Shown: piece by piece, positions 36,272 through 43,794 of the stretch | Layout: each line of letters opens with the position of its first letter | Position numbering within the stretch: position 1 is the stretch's first letter | Made by a program: the position numbers and the translations under genes | Assembly: GCA_036961205.1 (NCBI GenBank) | Contig: JBALVI010000001.1 | Coordinates: 1 to 64,000, forward strand | DNA length: 64,000 nucleotides | Direction of reading: 5' to 3' | Origin: CALJFL01 sp036961205 | GTDB taxonomy: Bacteria; Pseudomonadota; Gammaproteobacteria; Pseudomonadales; Halieaceae | Notes under the pieces: model-generated | Database searches by the model: none | What the model saw: the letters and a program-made list of their open reading frames with translations, nothing else | Told to the model about the DNA's origin: nothing

Positions 36272-36309
36272 TCCTGCCTGATATTCTTCCGGCACAGTGA
36301 GGGCAAAGG

Positions 36310-36957
36310 GTGATTAAACCCCAGATCGTCAATGCAATTCCCAACGTAGAGAGTTTTCTACGCCACTGTCAGCGGCAGGAATATAAGTCCAAGAGCGTCA
36401 TTATGCGCCAGGGTGAAGATAGCAATTCTCTGTACCTTATATTGGATGGCTCGGTTTCCGTGATGGTTGAAGACGAAGCCGACAAAGAACACAAAATGGT
36501 GGTGAGCTACCTGAATCCCGGGGATTTTTTTGGTGAGATGGGCTTATTCGGGAAGGAAGAAGAGGAAGTCCGCAGCGCCATGATCGTGGCGAAGACTCAA
36601 TGTGAGGTCGCTGAAATTTCCTACGAGCGCTTCCATCAGGTCCGCGCCCAGTTACCGGACATTCTGTTCGCCATTGCCCAACAAATGGGCGTACGGCTGC
36701 GTCAGACTACCCGCAAACTCAAAGACCTCGCCTTTGTAGATGTCTCAGGCAGGATCGCACAGACCCTACTGGACCTTTGTAAAGAACCCGATGCCATGAC
36801 TCACCCCGACGGCATGCAAATAAAAATTACCCGTCAGGAACTGGGCAAGATCGTGGGCTGCTCCCGCGAGATGGCTGGCAGAGTCCTGAAGACGCTGGAG
36901 CAGGATGGCCTGGTATCAGTGGCGGGTAAAACTATGGTGGTGTTTGGAACCCGATGA
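36310..36957 (+). CDS. crp: Crp/Vfr-type cyclic-AMP-responsive regulator
   Basis: This 215-residue protein has an N-terminal cyclic-nucleotide domain with the phosphate cassette FFGEMGLFGKEEEEVRSAMI, where CRP has GELGL and RSA, so cAMP binding is likely. A C-terminal helix-turn-helix follows with TRQELGKIVGCSREMAGRVL, nearly the E. coli CRP recognition helix. The start is GTG. It is most like Vfr of Pseudomonas. Its stop overlaps the start of the TPR gene (ATGA), which is not usual for crp. Confidence 0.93.
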   Translation: MIKPQIVNAIPNVESFLRHCQRQEYKSKSVIMRQGEDSNSLYLILDGSVSVMVEDEADKEHKMVVSYLNPGDFFGEMGLFGKEEEEVRSAMIVAKTQCEVAEISYERFHQVRAQLPDILFAIAQQMGVRLRQTTRKLKDLAFVDVSGRIAQTLLDLCKEPDAMTHPDGMQIKITRQELGKIVGCSREMAGRVLKTLEQDGLVSVAGKTMVVFGTR

Positions 36958-37889
36958 GTACTCCTTCGATTACGCCCGACGAGGCGATGGCACTGGCTAA
37001 AGAGCATACCAGCCGAGGCAATACAGCTGCAGCAGTGGGCATATACAAGAATATTCTTGCCACCTCACCACAGCACAAGAAGGCCCGCAAGGCTCTCAAC
37101 GCGTTGCAGCGACCAGAGCGTAAAGATTCTGCCGGTGCGCTGCAGTCCGACATGGCGTCGGTTATGACTCTGTACAATGCGGGTAAGCTGGACCAGGCCC
37201 TGACCCAGGTAAAACGGCTCTGTAAAATTCATGAAGATGAGCCCATGCCGCTCAATGTGATGGGCGTAATTCTGTACGCGCAGGGTCAACCTGCCGCTGC
37301 CGTGGAATATTACAAAAAGGCTCTGATTATGGCGCCAGAGTATCCGGACGCCCTCAATAATCTGGGTTCTGCGCTGGATACCCTGAAACAGCACGATGAC
37401 GCGATACTCTGCTACCAGAAACTACTTCAAATCGATCCCAATTATGCGGATGCGCACTACAACATGGGGAATGCATTAGTAAACAAAGGTGAGTATGAAC
37501 TTGCCGTAAAACACTACGACCGCGCTATTGAGATTTTTCCCGCAGTGCCGCGAATTCACATCCGTTTAGGGCTAGTTCTGGCGGGTATGAACCAATTAAA
37601 TGCGGCCATGACATCATTGCAAAATGCGCTGGCGTTGGAGCCCAATCGCGTGGACGCCCACGAATATATGGGTGATATATTGGTCAACCAGAATATGCTG
37701 TCTTCCGCCGTATCCTGGTATAAGGATACCGCTAAACTGAGCCCGGGATACGCACAGGTTCAGTTCAAACTGGGTGCTGTTTTGCGGGATTTGGACAAGC
37801 CCGAAGAAGCAAAAGCTGCGCTTGAACGCTGCCTCTCACTGCAGCCAGGCTATCCTCGCGCTCAAGAGTTACTAAGCTCTATCGTGTAG
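36954..37889 (+). CDS. TPR protein coupled to Crp/Vfr
   Basis: The 311-residue product has no signal peptide or membrane segment. It is built of tetratricopeptide repeats from about residue 10 to the end, for example PLNVMGVILYAQGQPAAAVE, PDALNNLGSALDTLKQHDDA and ADAHYNMGNALVNKGEYELA. About eight repeats are visible. It starts at an ATG overlapping the stop of the Crp/Vfr gene. The pairing suggests a scaffold made along with the regulator, but the partner is unknown. Confidence 0.8.
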   Translation: MSTPSITPDEAMALAKEHTSRGNTAAAVGIYKNILATSPQHKKARKALNALQRPERKDSAGALQSDMASVMTLYNAGKLDQALTQVKRLCKIHEDEPMPLNVMGVILYAQGQPAAAVEYYKKALIMAPEYPDALNNLGSALDTLKQHDDAILCYQKLLQIDPNYADAHYNMGNALVNKGEYELAVKHYDRAIEIFPAVPRIHIRLGLVLAGMNQLNAAMTSLQNALALEPNRVDAHEYMGDILVNQNMLSSAVSWYKDTAKLSPGYAQVQFKLGAVLRDLDKPEEAKAALERCLSLQPGYPRAQELLSSIV

Positions 37890-37912
37890 GTTCCAAGACG
37901 CCCAGAGTCCGG

Positions 37913-38716
37913 CTACTCGAACAAAACCCTTAATTTCTCACCCGGATCTTCAGCCCGCATAAACGCTTCGCCTATTAGAAAGGCGTGCACGTCCCGCTCA
38001 CGCATCGCGGAAATATCATCCTGCGTGTGAATACCGCTTTCGGTAACTACCACCCGGTCCGCCGGAACATAAGGCAGTAGGCGAAGCGTGGTATCAAGAG
38101 AGGTTTCGAAGGTATGAAGATTACGATTATTAATCCCGATTAGTGGTGTAGTGAGTTCCAGCGCGCGCTCCAGCTCTGCCCGATCATGAACTTCTACCAA
38201 AACATCCACCCCCACCTCCGCAGCAGTGGCGGCCAACTCATGCAGCTGCGTATCGGACAACACCGCTGCAATCAATAGAATGGCATCGGCGCCCATCGCT
38301 CTGGCCTCAATCACCTGATAGGGGTCGACCGTAAAATCCTTGCGCAGTACTGGCAAAGAGCAGGCGGCACGGGCGCTACGCAGGTAGTCATCGCAGCCCT
38401 GAAAGAAGTCGACGTCAGTGAGAACGGACAAGCACGTGGCACCACCACGCTGATAGCTGGCAGCAATCTGCTGCGGATTGAAGTTCTCGCGGATAACGCC
38501 CTTGCTGGGGGACGCTTTTTTAACCTCGGCAATGACCGCAGGCTGGTCATTTTTAACACGGGCCAACATCGCATTGGCAAAACCCCTGGCAGGGGATTGC
38601 TCCATGACGCTCGCTTCCAGTGTCGCAAGTCCGACCTCCAGCTTGCGCGCTGCAACTTCTTCAATCTTGCGCTCAACAATTTTGTCCAGAATAGTCCCGG
38701 ATCCAACAAATTCCAC
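37913..38716 (-). CDS. trpC: Indole-3-glycerol-phosphate synthase
   Basis: TrpC makes indole-3-glycerol phosphate from carboxyphenylaminodeoxyribulose phosphate. The 267-residue protein is monofunctional, with TILDKIVERKIEEVA, VIAEVKKASPSKGVI carrying catalytic Lys, LRKDFTVDPYQ, and GINNRNLHTF. It is the last gene of the trpE-G-D-C group. It starts one base after the end of trpD and is convergent with the TPR gene. Confidence 0.97.
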   Translation of the reverse strand: MEFVGSGTILDKIVERKIEEVAARKLEVGLATLEASVMEQSPARGFANAMLARVKNDQPAVIAEVKKASPSKGVIRENFNPQQIAASYQRGGATCLSVLTDVDFFQGCDDYLRSARAACSLPVLRKDFTVDPYQVIEARAMGADAILLIAAVLSDTQLHELAATAAEVGVDVLVEVHDRAELERALELTTPLIGINNRNLHTFETSLDTTLRLLPYVPADRVVVTESGIHTQDDISAMRERDVHAFLIGEAFMRAEDPGEKLRVLFE

Positions 38717-38717
38717 G

Positions 38718-39761
38718 CTAACTCTCCTGGGTGTTCATTAACTGGGTAAAGTTTACAAAAGCCTTCAGTTTTTCTTCGGCCTGACCCGAGTCCAGCAGAT
38801 CGTCGGCCATCGCCACACCTTCGGCCAAGGTGGACGCAACGCCAGAAACATAGATCGTGGCACCGGCGTTCAGGGTAATAATGGCCGCCGCTTTTTTGGC
38901 CGCGGGATCGTCCGAGCCAGACAGGGCGCCCCGAATCAGTGCCGCCGAAGCCTCAGCGCTGTCCACACTCAGACCATCGAGAGACTGGACGGCCATACCG
39001 AAATCCTTGGGGGAAATACGGTAGGTAGTGATTTCACCATTGCACAGTTCAGCGACCTGAGTGCCGCCGGCTATCGATATTTCATCCAGTCCCTCATCGC
39101 CATGAACCACCATCGCATGCTCACTGCCCAGGGCTTGAAGGACATGCGCAAGCGGCTCGACCAGATCGGCTGAAAATACGCCCAGCACCTGTCGTTTTAC
39201 TTTCGCCGGGTTGGTCAGGGGCCCAAGAATATTAAACAGGGTTCGCATCCCTAATTCGCGGCGCGGGCCAATAGCGTGACGCATGGCGCTATGGTGAGCG
39301 GGTGCAAACATAAAACCCATACCCACTTCGTTGATTGCTCTTGCGACCTGTTCAGGACTTAGATCCAAAGGGACGCCCAGGGTCTCGAGAACATCTGAGC
39401 TTCCGCTGGTACTGGATACGGAGCGATTGCCATGCTTGGCAACTCTGGCACCGGCCGCTGCGACCACAAAGGTGGAAGCGGTAGAGACGTTAAACAGATT
39501 AGCGCCGTCACCGCCCGTGCCAACCAGATCCACCAAATTATCCTGTGCTACTTCCACCGGTGTGGCTAGGTCGCGCATCACTGCGGCGGCGCCGGCGATT
39601 TCTTCTATCGACTCACCCTTGCTCCGTAAGCCCACCAACAGCCCGCCAATCTGGGCGTCTGTGGCTTCGCCAGTCATCACTTGAGTCATCACCGCGGCCA
39701 TATCCTCACGGCTGAGGTCGTTGCCGCCAACCAGATGCGCTAAAGCCTGCTGAATATCCAT
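38718..39761 (-). CDS. trpD: Anthranilate phosphoribosyltransferase
   Basis: TrpD transfers phosphoribose to anthranilate. The 347-residue protein has the phosphoribosyl-pyrophosphate-binding glycine loop VGTGGDGANLFNVST near residue 82, KHGNRSVSS, and GPRRELGMRTLFNILGPLTN. It is separated from trpG by nine bases. trpD and trpG are separate genes, as in Pseudomonas, not fused as in E. coli. Confidence 0.97.
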   Translation of the reverse strand: MDIQQALAHLVGGNDLSREDMAAVMTQVMTGEATDAQIGGLLVGLRSKGESIEEIAGAAAVMRDLATPVEVAQDNLVDLVGTGGDGANLFNVSTASTFVVAAAGARVAKHGNRSVSSTSGSSDVLETLGVPLDLSPEQVARAINEVGMGFMFAPAHHSAMRHAIGPRRELGMRTLFNILGPLTNPAKVKRQVLGVFSADLVEPLAHVLQALGSEHAMVVHGDEGLDEISIAGGTQVAELCNGEITTYRISPKDFGMAVQSLDGLSVDSAEASAALIRGALSGSDDPAAKKAAAIITLNAGATIYVSGVASTLAEGVAMADDLLDSGQAEEKLKAFVNFTQLMNTQES

Positions 39762-39770
39762 GGTCCGCTC

Positions 39771-40349
39771 CTACTGCTCCAAAAAATTGCGCAACAAATC
39801 GTGCCCGTGGGCGGTGAGTATCGATTCCGGGTGAAACTGCACCCCTTCGATTGCTAACTCCCGATGCCTCAAGCCCATTATTTCATCCATCTCACCCGTT
39901 TCCGTTTCAGTCCAGGCGGTGATTTCCAGACAGTCCGGCAGACTTTCTCGTTCCACCACCAGACTGTGATACCGGGTTGCCTCAAAGGGCTCGCTCAAAC
40001 CTTTGAATACACCTTTGTCCAAATGATGAATGGGCGAGGTCTTGCCATGCATGACCTTACGCGCCCTGACCACTACGCCGCCGAACACCTGGCCAATGCT
40101 CTGGTGGCCCAGACAAATCCCCAACAGCGGGAGCTTGCCCGCGTAGGCCTCAATCACCGCCATGGAAATGCCCGCCTCATTGGGAGTGCAGGGTCCTGGT
40201 GATATAACGATCCGCTCGGGGCCCAGTGATTCAATCTCTGCCACGGTAATCTCGTCGTTACGCACAACCTGTACTTCGGCACCTAACTCAGCGAGATATT
40301 GCACCACGTTATAGGTAAACGAGTCGTAATTATCGATCATTAGCAGCAT
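39771..40349 (-). CDS. trpG: Anthranilate synthase glutaminase subunit
   Basis: TrpG supplies ammonia to TrpE from glutamine. The ATG at 40349 gives 192 residues starting MLLMIDNYDSFTYNVVQYL. The nucleophile cysteine is in GICLGHQSIGQ near residue 80 and the His-Glu pair in VQFHPESIL near the end. A longer frame to 40424 overlaps trpE and is not needed. It begins two bases after the trpE stop, so the subunits are translationally linked. Confidence 0.97.
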   Translation of the reverse strand: MLLMIDNYDSFTYNVVQYLAELGAEVQVVRNDEITVAEIESLGPERIVISPGPCTPNEAGISMAVIEAYAGKLPLLGICLGHQSIGQVFGGVVVRARKVMHGKTSPIHHLDKGVFKGLSEPFEATRYHSLVVERESLPDCLEITAWTETETGEMDEIMGLRHRELAIEGVQFHPESILTAHGHDLLRNFLEQ

Positions 40350-40351
40350 GA

Positions 40352-41836
40352 CTATTCCTCCCCCGCCAACACCATAGACGCCGCCCGGAACATCACCCGT
40401 GCTTTGTTGTGAGTCTCTTTCCACTCCAGTGCCGGCACGGAATCGGCGACGACTCCACCACCGGCCTGTATGTAGAGTGTATCGTCCTTGATAACTGCAG
40501 TACGAATCGCTATTGCGGTGTCCATATCACCAGCCCAGGAAATATAACCTACCGCCCCGCCATAGACACCGCGCTTGACCGGTTCCAATTCATCGATGAT
40601 TTGCATGGCACGGATTTTTGGTGCGCCAGACAGAGTGCCTGCAGGCAGCGTGGCTTTTAATACATCAAAGGCCGAGCGGCCCGACTTCAGCTCACCCGTC
40701 ACATTAGAGACGATGTGCATCACGTGTGAGTAGCGCTCTACGACCATCTTGTCGGTGAGTTCAACGGTCCCTGTTTTGGCAATTCGACCCACATCGTTAC
40801 GCCCCAGATCAATCAGCATAAGGTGCTCGGCGATCTCCTTGGGGTCAGATAGTAGCTCGCGTTCCATGGCTTCATCTTCTTCCTCAGTATGCCCCCGTCG
40901 GCGAGTACCCGCGATCGGCCGCAGGGTGACAACGCCCTGTTCCAGACGCGCCAATATCTCTGGCGAGGAACCTACGATGTGGAAATCTTCGAGATCGAGA
41001 TAAAACATGTAAGGCGAAGGATTGAGATTACGCAGGGCGCGGTACAAATTCAGCGGAGGTGCCGCAAAGGGAATACTCATACGCTGAGACGGCACTACTT
41101 GCATTACATCTCCGGCCAGCACGTACTCTTTGACCTTATTCACTGACGCTTCATAGTCTTCGCGGGTGAAATCTGATTCTGCGAGAGATTCCAATTCAGC
41201 GCGGTCCGCAGCGTCGAGGATAACTGGAGGTAGCGGCTCGACCTGTCTAGACAAACGGCCTGCCAGGGTTTGCAGACGATCTTCGGCGCAACGCAACGCA
41301 TCATCCTGCCCGGGATCAGCATTTACAATGAGACGAATAGTGCCCGCAAGATTATCGAAAACCAGAACCTCTTCTGACACCATCAATAATATATCGGGCG
41401 TGCCCAGTCGATCCGGCGGCGCTGAATCCCGCAGCCGCGGCTCGACATAACGCACGGTGTCATAGCCAAAGTAACCGACCAGGCCACCGTGAAATACCGG
41501 CAAATCCGGCTGTGGCGCCGTGTTGTATCGCTGGCCGAACGCTTCTGCATAGGCCAGGGGATCTTCCACTTCTTCACTGACGGCCAATTCGCCATCCACC
41601 CAGGTTTCCGCACGATGGCCAAAGACTTTCAGCAGAGTGCGGCAGGGCAGGCCAATTATCGAGTAACGGCCCCACTTTTCGCCGCCATGAACGGATTCAA
41701 ACAAGTAGGTGTAAGCGCCTTCTGCGACTTTTCGATAGGCGCTGAGCGGGGTTTCGAGATCGGCCAGCACTTCGATGCTGACGGGGATGCGGTTATAGTC
41801 CTGCGCTGCAAGAGCAGCAAAGTCCTCGGGAGTCAT
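40352..41836 (-). CDS. trpE: Anthranilate synthase component I
   Basis: TrpE makes anthranilate from chorismate and ammonia. The 494-residue protein has an N-terminal tryptophan-binding element (YLFESVHGGEKWGRYSIIG), the catalytic PIAGTRRRG and EDEAMERELLSDPKE stretch, and HIVSNVTGELK in the C-terminal chorismate domain. The feedback motif suggests allosteric inhibition by Trp. A leader peptide with two Trp codons and a terminator-like structure precede it. In Pseudomonas gph lies between rpe and trpE; here it is absent. Confidence 0.97.
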   Translation of the reverse strand: MTPEDFAALAAQDYNRIPVSIEVLADLETPLSAYRKVAEGAYTYLFESVHGGEKWGRYSIIGLPCRTLLKVFGHRAETWVDGELAVSEEVEDPLAYAEAFGQRYNTAPQPDLPVFHGGLVGYFGYDTVRYVEPRLRDSAPPDRLGTPDILLMVSEEVLVFDNLAGTIRLIVNADPGQDDALRCAEDRLQTLAGRLSRQVEPLPPVILDAADRAELESLAESDFTREDYEASVNKVKEYVLAGDVMQVVPSQRMSIPFAAPPLNLYRALRNLNPSPYMFYLDLEDFHIVGSSPEILARLEQGVVTLRPIAGTRRRGHTEEEDEAMERELLSDPKEIAEHLMLIDLGRNDVGRIAKTGTVELTDKMVVERYSHVMHIVSNVTGELKSGRSAFDVLKATLPAGTLSGAPKIRAMQIIDELEPVKRGVYGGAVGYISWAGDMDTAIAIRTAVIKDDTLYIQAGGGVVADSVPALEWKETHNKARVMFRAASMVLAGEE

Positions 41837-41864
41837 GGGGTGTCCTCGGAGAATGGATGAGCGT

Positions 41865-41913
41865 AAAAAAAGGTCGCGACGTAGCTCTGGCTACCATCGC
41901 CAACAAGTGACCT
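41865..41913 (-). terminator. Candidate trp attenuator
   Basis: On the minus strand a stem of GTAGC/GCTAC (41890-41894 with 41881-41885) continues as GCGA/TCGC (41897-41900 with 41876-41879) and AGGTC/GACCT (41909-41913 with 41871-41875, past an eight-base bulge). It is followed by seven T (41865-41871). The first T belongs to the last stem pair. It lies about 30 bases before the trpE ATG. The two leader Trp codons and the leader stop are inside its 5' arm, so a ribosome held there would keep the stem open. Confidence 0.6.
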
Positions 41914-41959
41914 CACGCATCGACAATGCTTCGATGCTGTTACGCTTTGCTGCAGACAC
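41891..41959 (-). CDS. trpL: trp leader peptide with two Trp codons
   Basis: A 22-codon frame starts at GTG (41957-41959), six bases after a GGAG ribosome site (41966-41969), and ends TGT TGG CGA TGG TAG. The peptide thus finishes Cys-Trp-Arg-Trp. It lies between a good promoter and trpE on the same strand, exactly where an attenuation leader belongs. An internal ATG at 41920 would give nine residues, but it has no good ribosome site and lies in a small hairpin. It is too short for normal gene finding, so it may be unannotated. Confidence 0.75.
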   Translation of the reverse strand: MSAAKRNSIEALSMREVTCWRW

Positions 41960-41987
41960 AGCGAACTCCGGAATTTCTGAAGAGGCT

Positions 41988-42015
41988 ATTGTACATCTCG
42001 GTTGGGGATTGGCAA
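41988..42015 (-). promoter_or_regulatory. trpE operon promoter
   Basis: On the minus strand TTGCCA (42010-42015) and TACAAT (41988-41993) are 16 bases apart. A start near 41981 would leave a leader of about 145 bases, containing trpL and the terminator-like structure. No Trp-repressor palindrome was recognised with certainty. Confidence 0.6.
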
Positions 42016-42047
42016 ATTTTTGGGGTTTTGGGGTATCTACTTGGGTC

Positions 42048-42123
42048 GCCCGTCAGCTCCGGAATTACCTGTCTCGCTTATGATGGGGCATGCGCTCTGC
42101 AGGTAATTCCGGAGCTGACGGGC
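42048..42123 (-). repeat. Long perfect hairpin, copy 1 of a shared-core family
   Basis: Bases 42048-42071 and 42100-42123 are 24-base perfect inverted repeats around a 28-base loop. Read on the minus strand, the inner 42 bases align without gaps with those of the second hairpin (plus strand): ACCT, five variable bases, GCGCATGC, CCATC, TAAGC, AG and CAGGT are shared in identical positions. The outer stems are unrelated in sequence. No T-tract follows. Confidence 0.85.
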
Positions 42124-42215
42124 TGAACGCGCAGAAACTGGAAAACTGAGGCGGTCTATGGCCCAGGGCTTTTGAACATTGCAGAATCAAACAGTAAAAA
42201 TATGCCACTGGTAGA

Positions 42216-42285
42216 GTTCGAGAGGGCGGACACCTTACAGGCGCATGCACCATCCTAAGCCAGTCAGGTGTCCGCCCTCTCGAAC
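42216..42285 (+). repeat. Long perfect hairpin, copy 2 of a shared-core family
   Basis: Bases 42216-42235 and 42266-42285 are 20-base perfect inverted repeats around a 30-base loop (42236-42265). The loop and innermost stem match copy 1 in opposite orientation. The rest of the stem (starting GTTCGAGAGGGCGG) has no similarity to copy 1. It begins 39 bases past the rpe stop. It lacks a T-tract immediately after the stem in either direction. Confidence 0.85.
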
Positions 42286-42323
42286 GTCACGCCACCGTAC
42301 AGTCTAAAATGCTCACCAAACGC

Positions 42324-42992
42324 CTAAACCGAAGCCAACTCGGCCCGCATTTCAGAAATGACCGCAGCGTAATCTGGCGCATTAAAAATTGCTGAGCCAG
42401 CGACAAAGGTATCCGCACCGGCAGCCGCAATCTCAGCGATATTCTTTGCGGTGACGCCGCCATCGACCTCCAGCCTGATATCCAATCCGGATTCGTCAAT
42501 TAATGCCCGCGCCTGGCGGAGTTTATCGAGAGTGCCGGGTATAAAAGACTGGCCGCCAAATCCTGGATTTACTGACATCAGCAATATCATGTCGACCTTA
42601 TCCATCACATATTGCAGCACGTCCAGCCCCATGTGGGGGTTGAACACCAGGCCGGATTTACAGCCTGCATCGCGGATCATCTGCAGTGAGCGGTCTACGT
42701 GGGTGGAGGCATCGGGGTGGAAGGTGATGTAACTAGCCCCGACATCGGCAAAGTCACCGATAAGCTGGTCTACCGGGCTGACCATCAGGTGCACATCAAT
42801 ATCCGCGGTGACTCCATGCGATCGCAGGGCCTTGCAGACCATGGGGCCTATAGTGAGATTGGGCACATAGTGATTGTCCATGACATCGAAATGCACGACG
42901 TCTGCGCCGGCTGCCAGTACGGCATCAACTTCTTCGCCAAGGCGGGCAAAGTCGGCGGAAAGAATGGATGGGGCTATGAGGAAGTCGCGCAT
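42324..42992 (-). CDS. rpe: Ribulose-phosphate 3-epimerase
   Basis: Rpe interconverts ribulose-5-phosphate and xylulose-5-phosphate. The 222-residue TIM barrel has IAPSILSADFARLGEE, HFDVMDNHYVPNLTIGP with metal ligands, HLMVSPVDQ, MSVNPGFGGQSF and LEVDGGVTAKN. Length is normal. It is 124 bases downstream of murU on the same strand. A half-matched CRP-like site (TGTGA-N6-TCAGG, 43069-43084) lies in the space before it. Confidence 0.97.
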   Translation of the reverse strand: MRDFLIAPSILSADFARLGEEVDAVLAAGADVVHFDVMDNHYVPNLTIGPMVCKALRSHGVTADIDVHLMVSPVDQLIGDFADVGASYITFHPDASTHVDRSLQMIRDAGCKSGLVFNPHMGLDVLQYVMDKVDMILLMSVNPGFGGQSFIPGTLDKLRQARALIDESGLDIRLEVDGGVTAKNIAEIAAAGADTFVAGSAIFNAPDYAAVISEMRAELASV

Positions 42993-43116
42993 TTTATGCT
43001 CCGTGATCGCTGCTGGCCGGTATTCTAGCGGTTACGCGAGGTTTGTTCACGGCCTTGCGGAATAATTGTGTGATTCTAATCAGGTGGCTACCAATCTCGA
43101 GCGGAAATATCGGAGA

Positions 43117-43794
43117 CTAGCTATTGCTGTGTCGCGCATTCAAGGTAGCAAGTCGTTCGGGCGTGCCGACATCCTCCCACTCGCCACTGTAAAATTCACC
43201 GGCCAACGTTTGTCGTTCTATCGCCGCCAATAGTAATGGCAAAAGTGGCGCCCGGCCTGGCTGGGTGTCGGCAAATAATTTGGGGCTAAACAGGCCAATA
43301 CCTGCGTAGGTAAATCCGATTTCGCCCGCTGCTAGTTTCAGCACCTTGCTATCAGCCAGGGAAAAATCACCTTGCGGATGCTGGGTGGGATTCGCTATCA
43401 GAACCAGTTTGGCTTCATCCTCCGCTGGCAGCCCTTGAGTTATCAGCGTTTCAAACGGATAGTCAGTCCAGATATCGCCGTTGACCAACAGGAACAGTTC
43501 CTGCCCCAGCAGCGGCAGGGCTTTGACGATCCCGCCTGCGGTCTCCAGCGGCTCTTCCTCTTGGGAAAAGGAAAGGGTGACTCCCCAGCGCTCACCATCC
43601 TGGCAGTAGTCAATAATTTGTTGGCCCAGGTGCGCTACATTGATAACAATACGGGTTACCCCGGCGGCCGCCAATCGGCGGATGTGGTGTTCAATCAGTG
43701 GTATACCCGCCACGGTGAGAAGGGGTTTGGGGGTATGTTCGGTCAAAGGCAGCATGCGCTTGCCAAAGCCCGCGGCCAAAATCATCGCTCTCAC
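43117..43794 (-). CDS. murU: N-acetylmuramate alpha-1-phosphate uridylyltransferase
   Basis: MurU converts MurNAc-1-phosphate to UDP-MurNAc, bypassing de novo synthesis and fosfomycin. The 225-residue protein is a nucleotidyltransferase with AMILAAGFGKRMLPLTEHTP at the N-terminus, LVNGDIW with the metal Asp near residue 108, and GEWEDVGTPERL at the end. It overlaps amgK by four bases, and the pair is the known recycling module of Pseudomonas. Confidence 0.92.
   Translation of the reverse strand: MRAMILAAGFGKRMLPLTEHTPKPLLTVAGIPLIEHHIRRLAAAGVTRIVINVAHLGQQIIDYCQDGERWGVTLSFSQEEEPLETAGGIVKALPLLGQELFLLVNGDIWTDYPFETLITQGLPAEDEAKLVLIANPTQHPQGDFSLADSKVLKLAAGEIGFTYAGIGLFSPKLFADTQPGRAPLLPLLLAAIERQTLAGEFYSGEWEDVGTPERLATLNARHSNS

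Larger units (their letters stand above)
42016..42323. other. Gene-free space between rpe and the trp promoter
   Basis: This 308-base stretch follows the rpe stop and precedes the trp promoter. It contains two long perfect hairpins described separately and no convincing coding frame. In Pseudomonas a gph gene is usual at this point. A short GCCC-A-GGGC hairpin before TTTT (about 42161-42173) is seen on the plus strand, with no gene that would use it. Confidence 0.6.

Noticed and set aside
41891..41920. Nine-residue version of the trp leader starting at ATG 41920
   Set aside because: Lacks a good ribosome site and its start is in a small hairpin; the GTG start six bases after GGAG is better.
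41835..42083. Plus-strand frame of 82 codons antisense to the trp leader
   Set aside because: It covers the promoter and leader of trpE on the other strand, has arginine-rich low-complexity sequence and no ribosome site.
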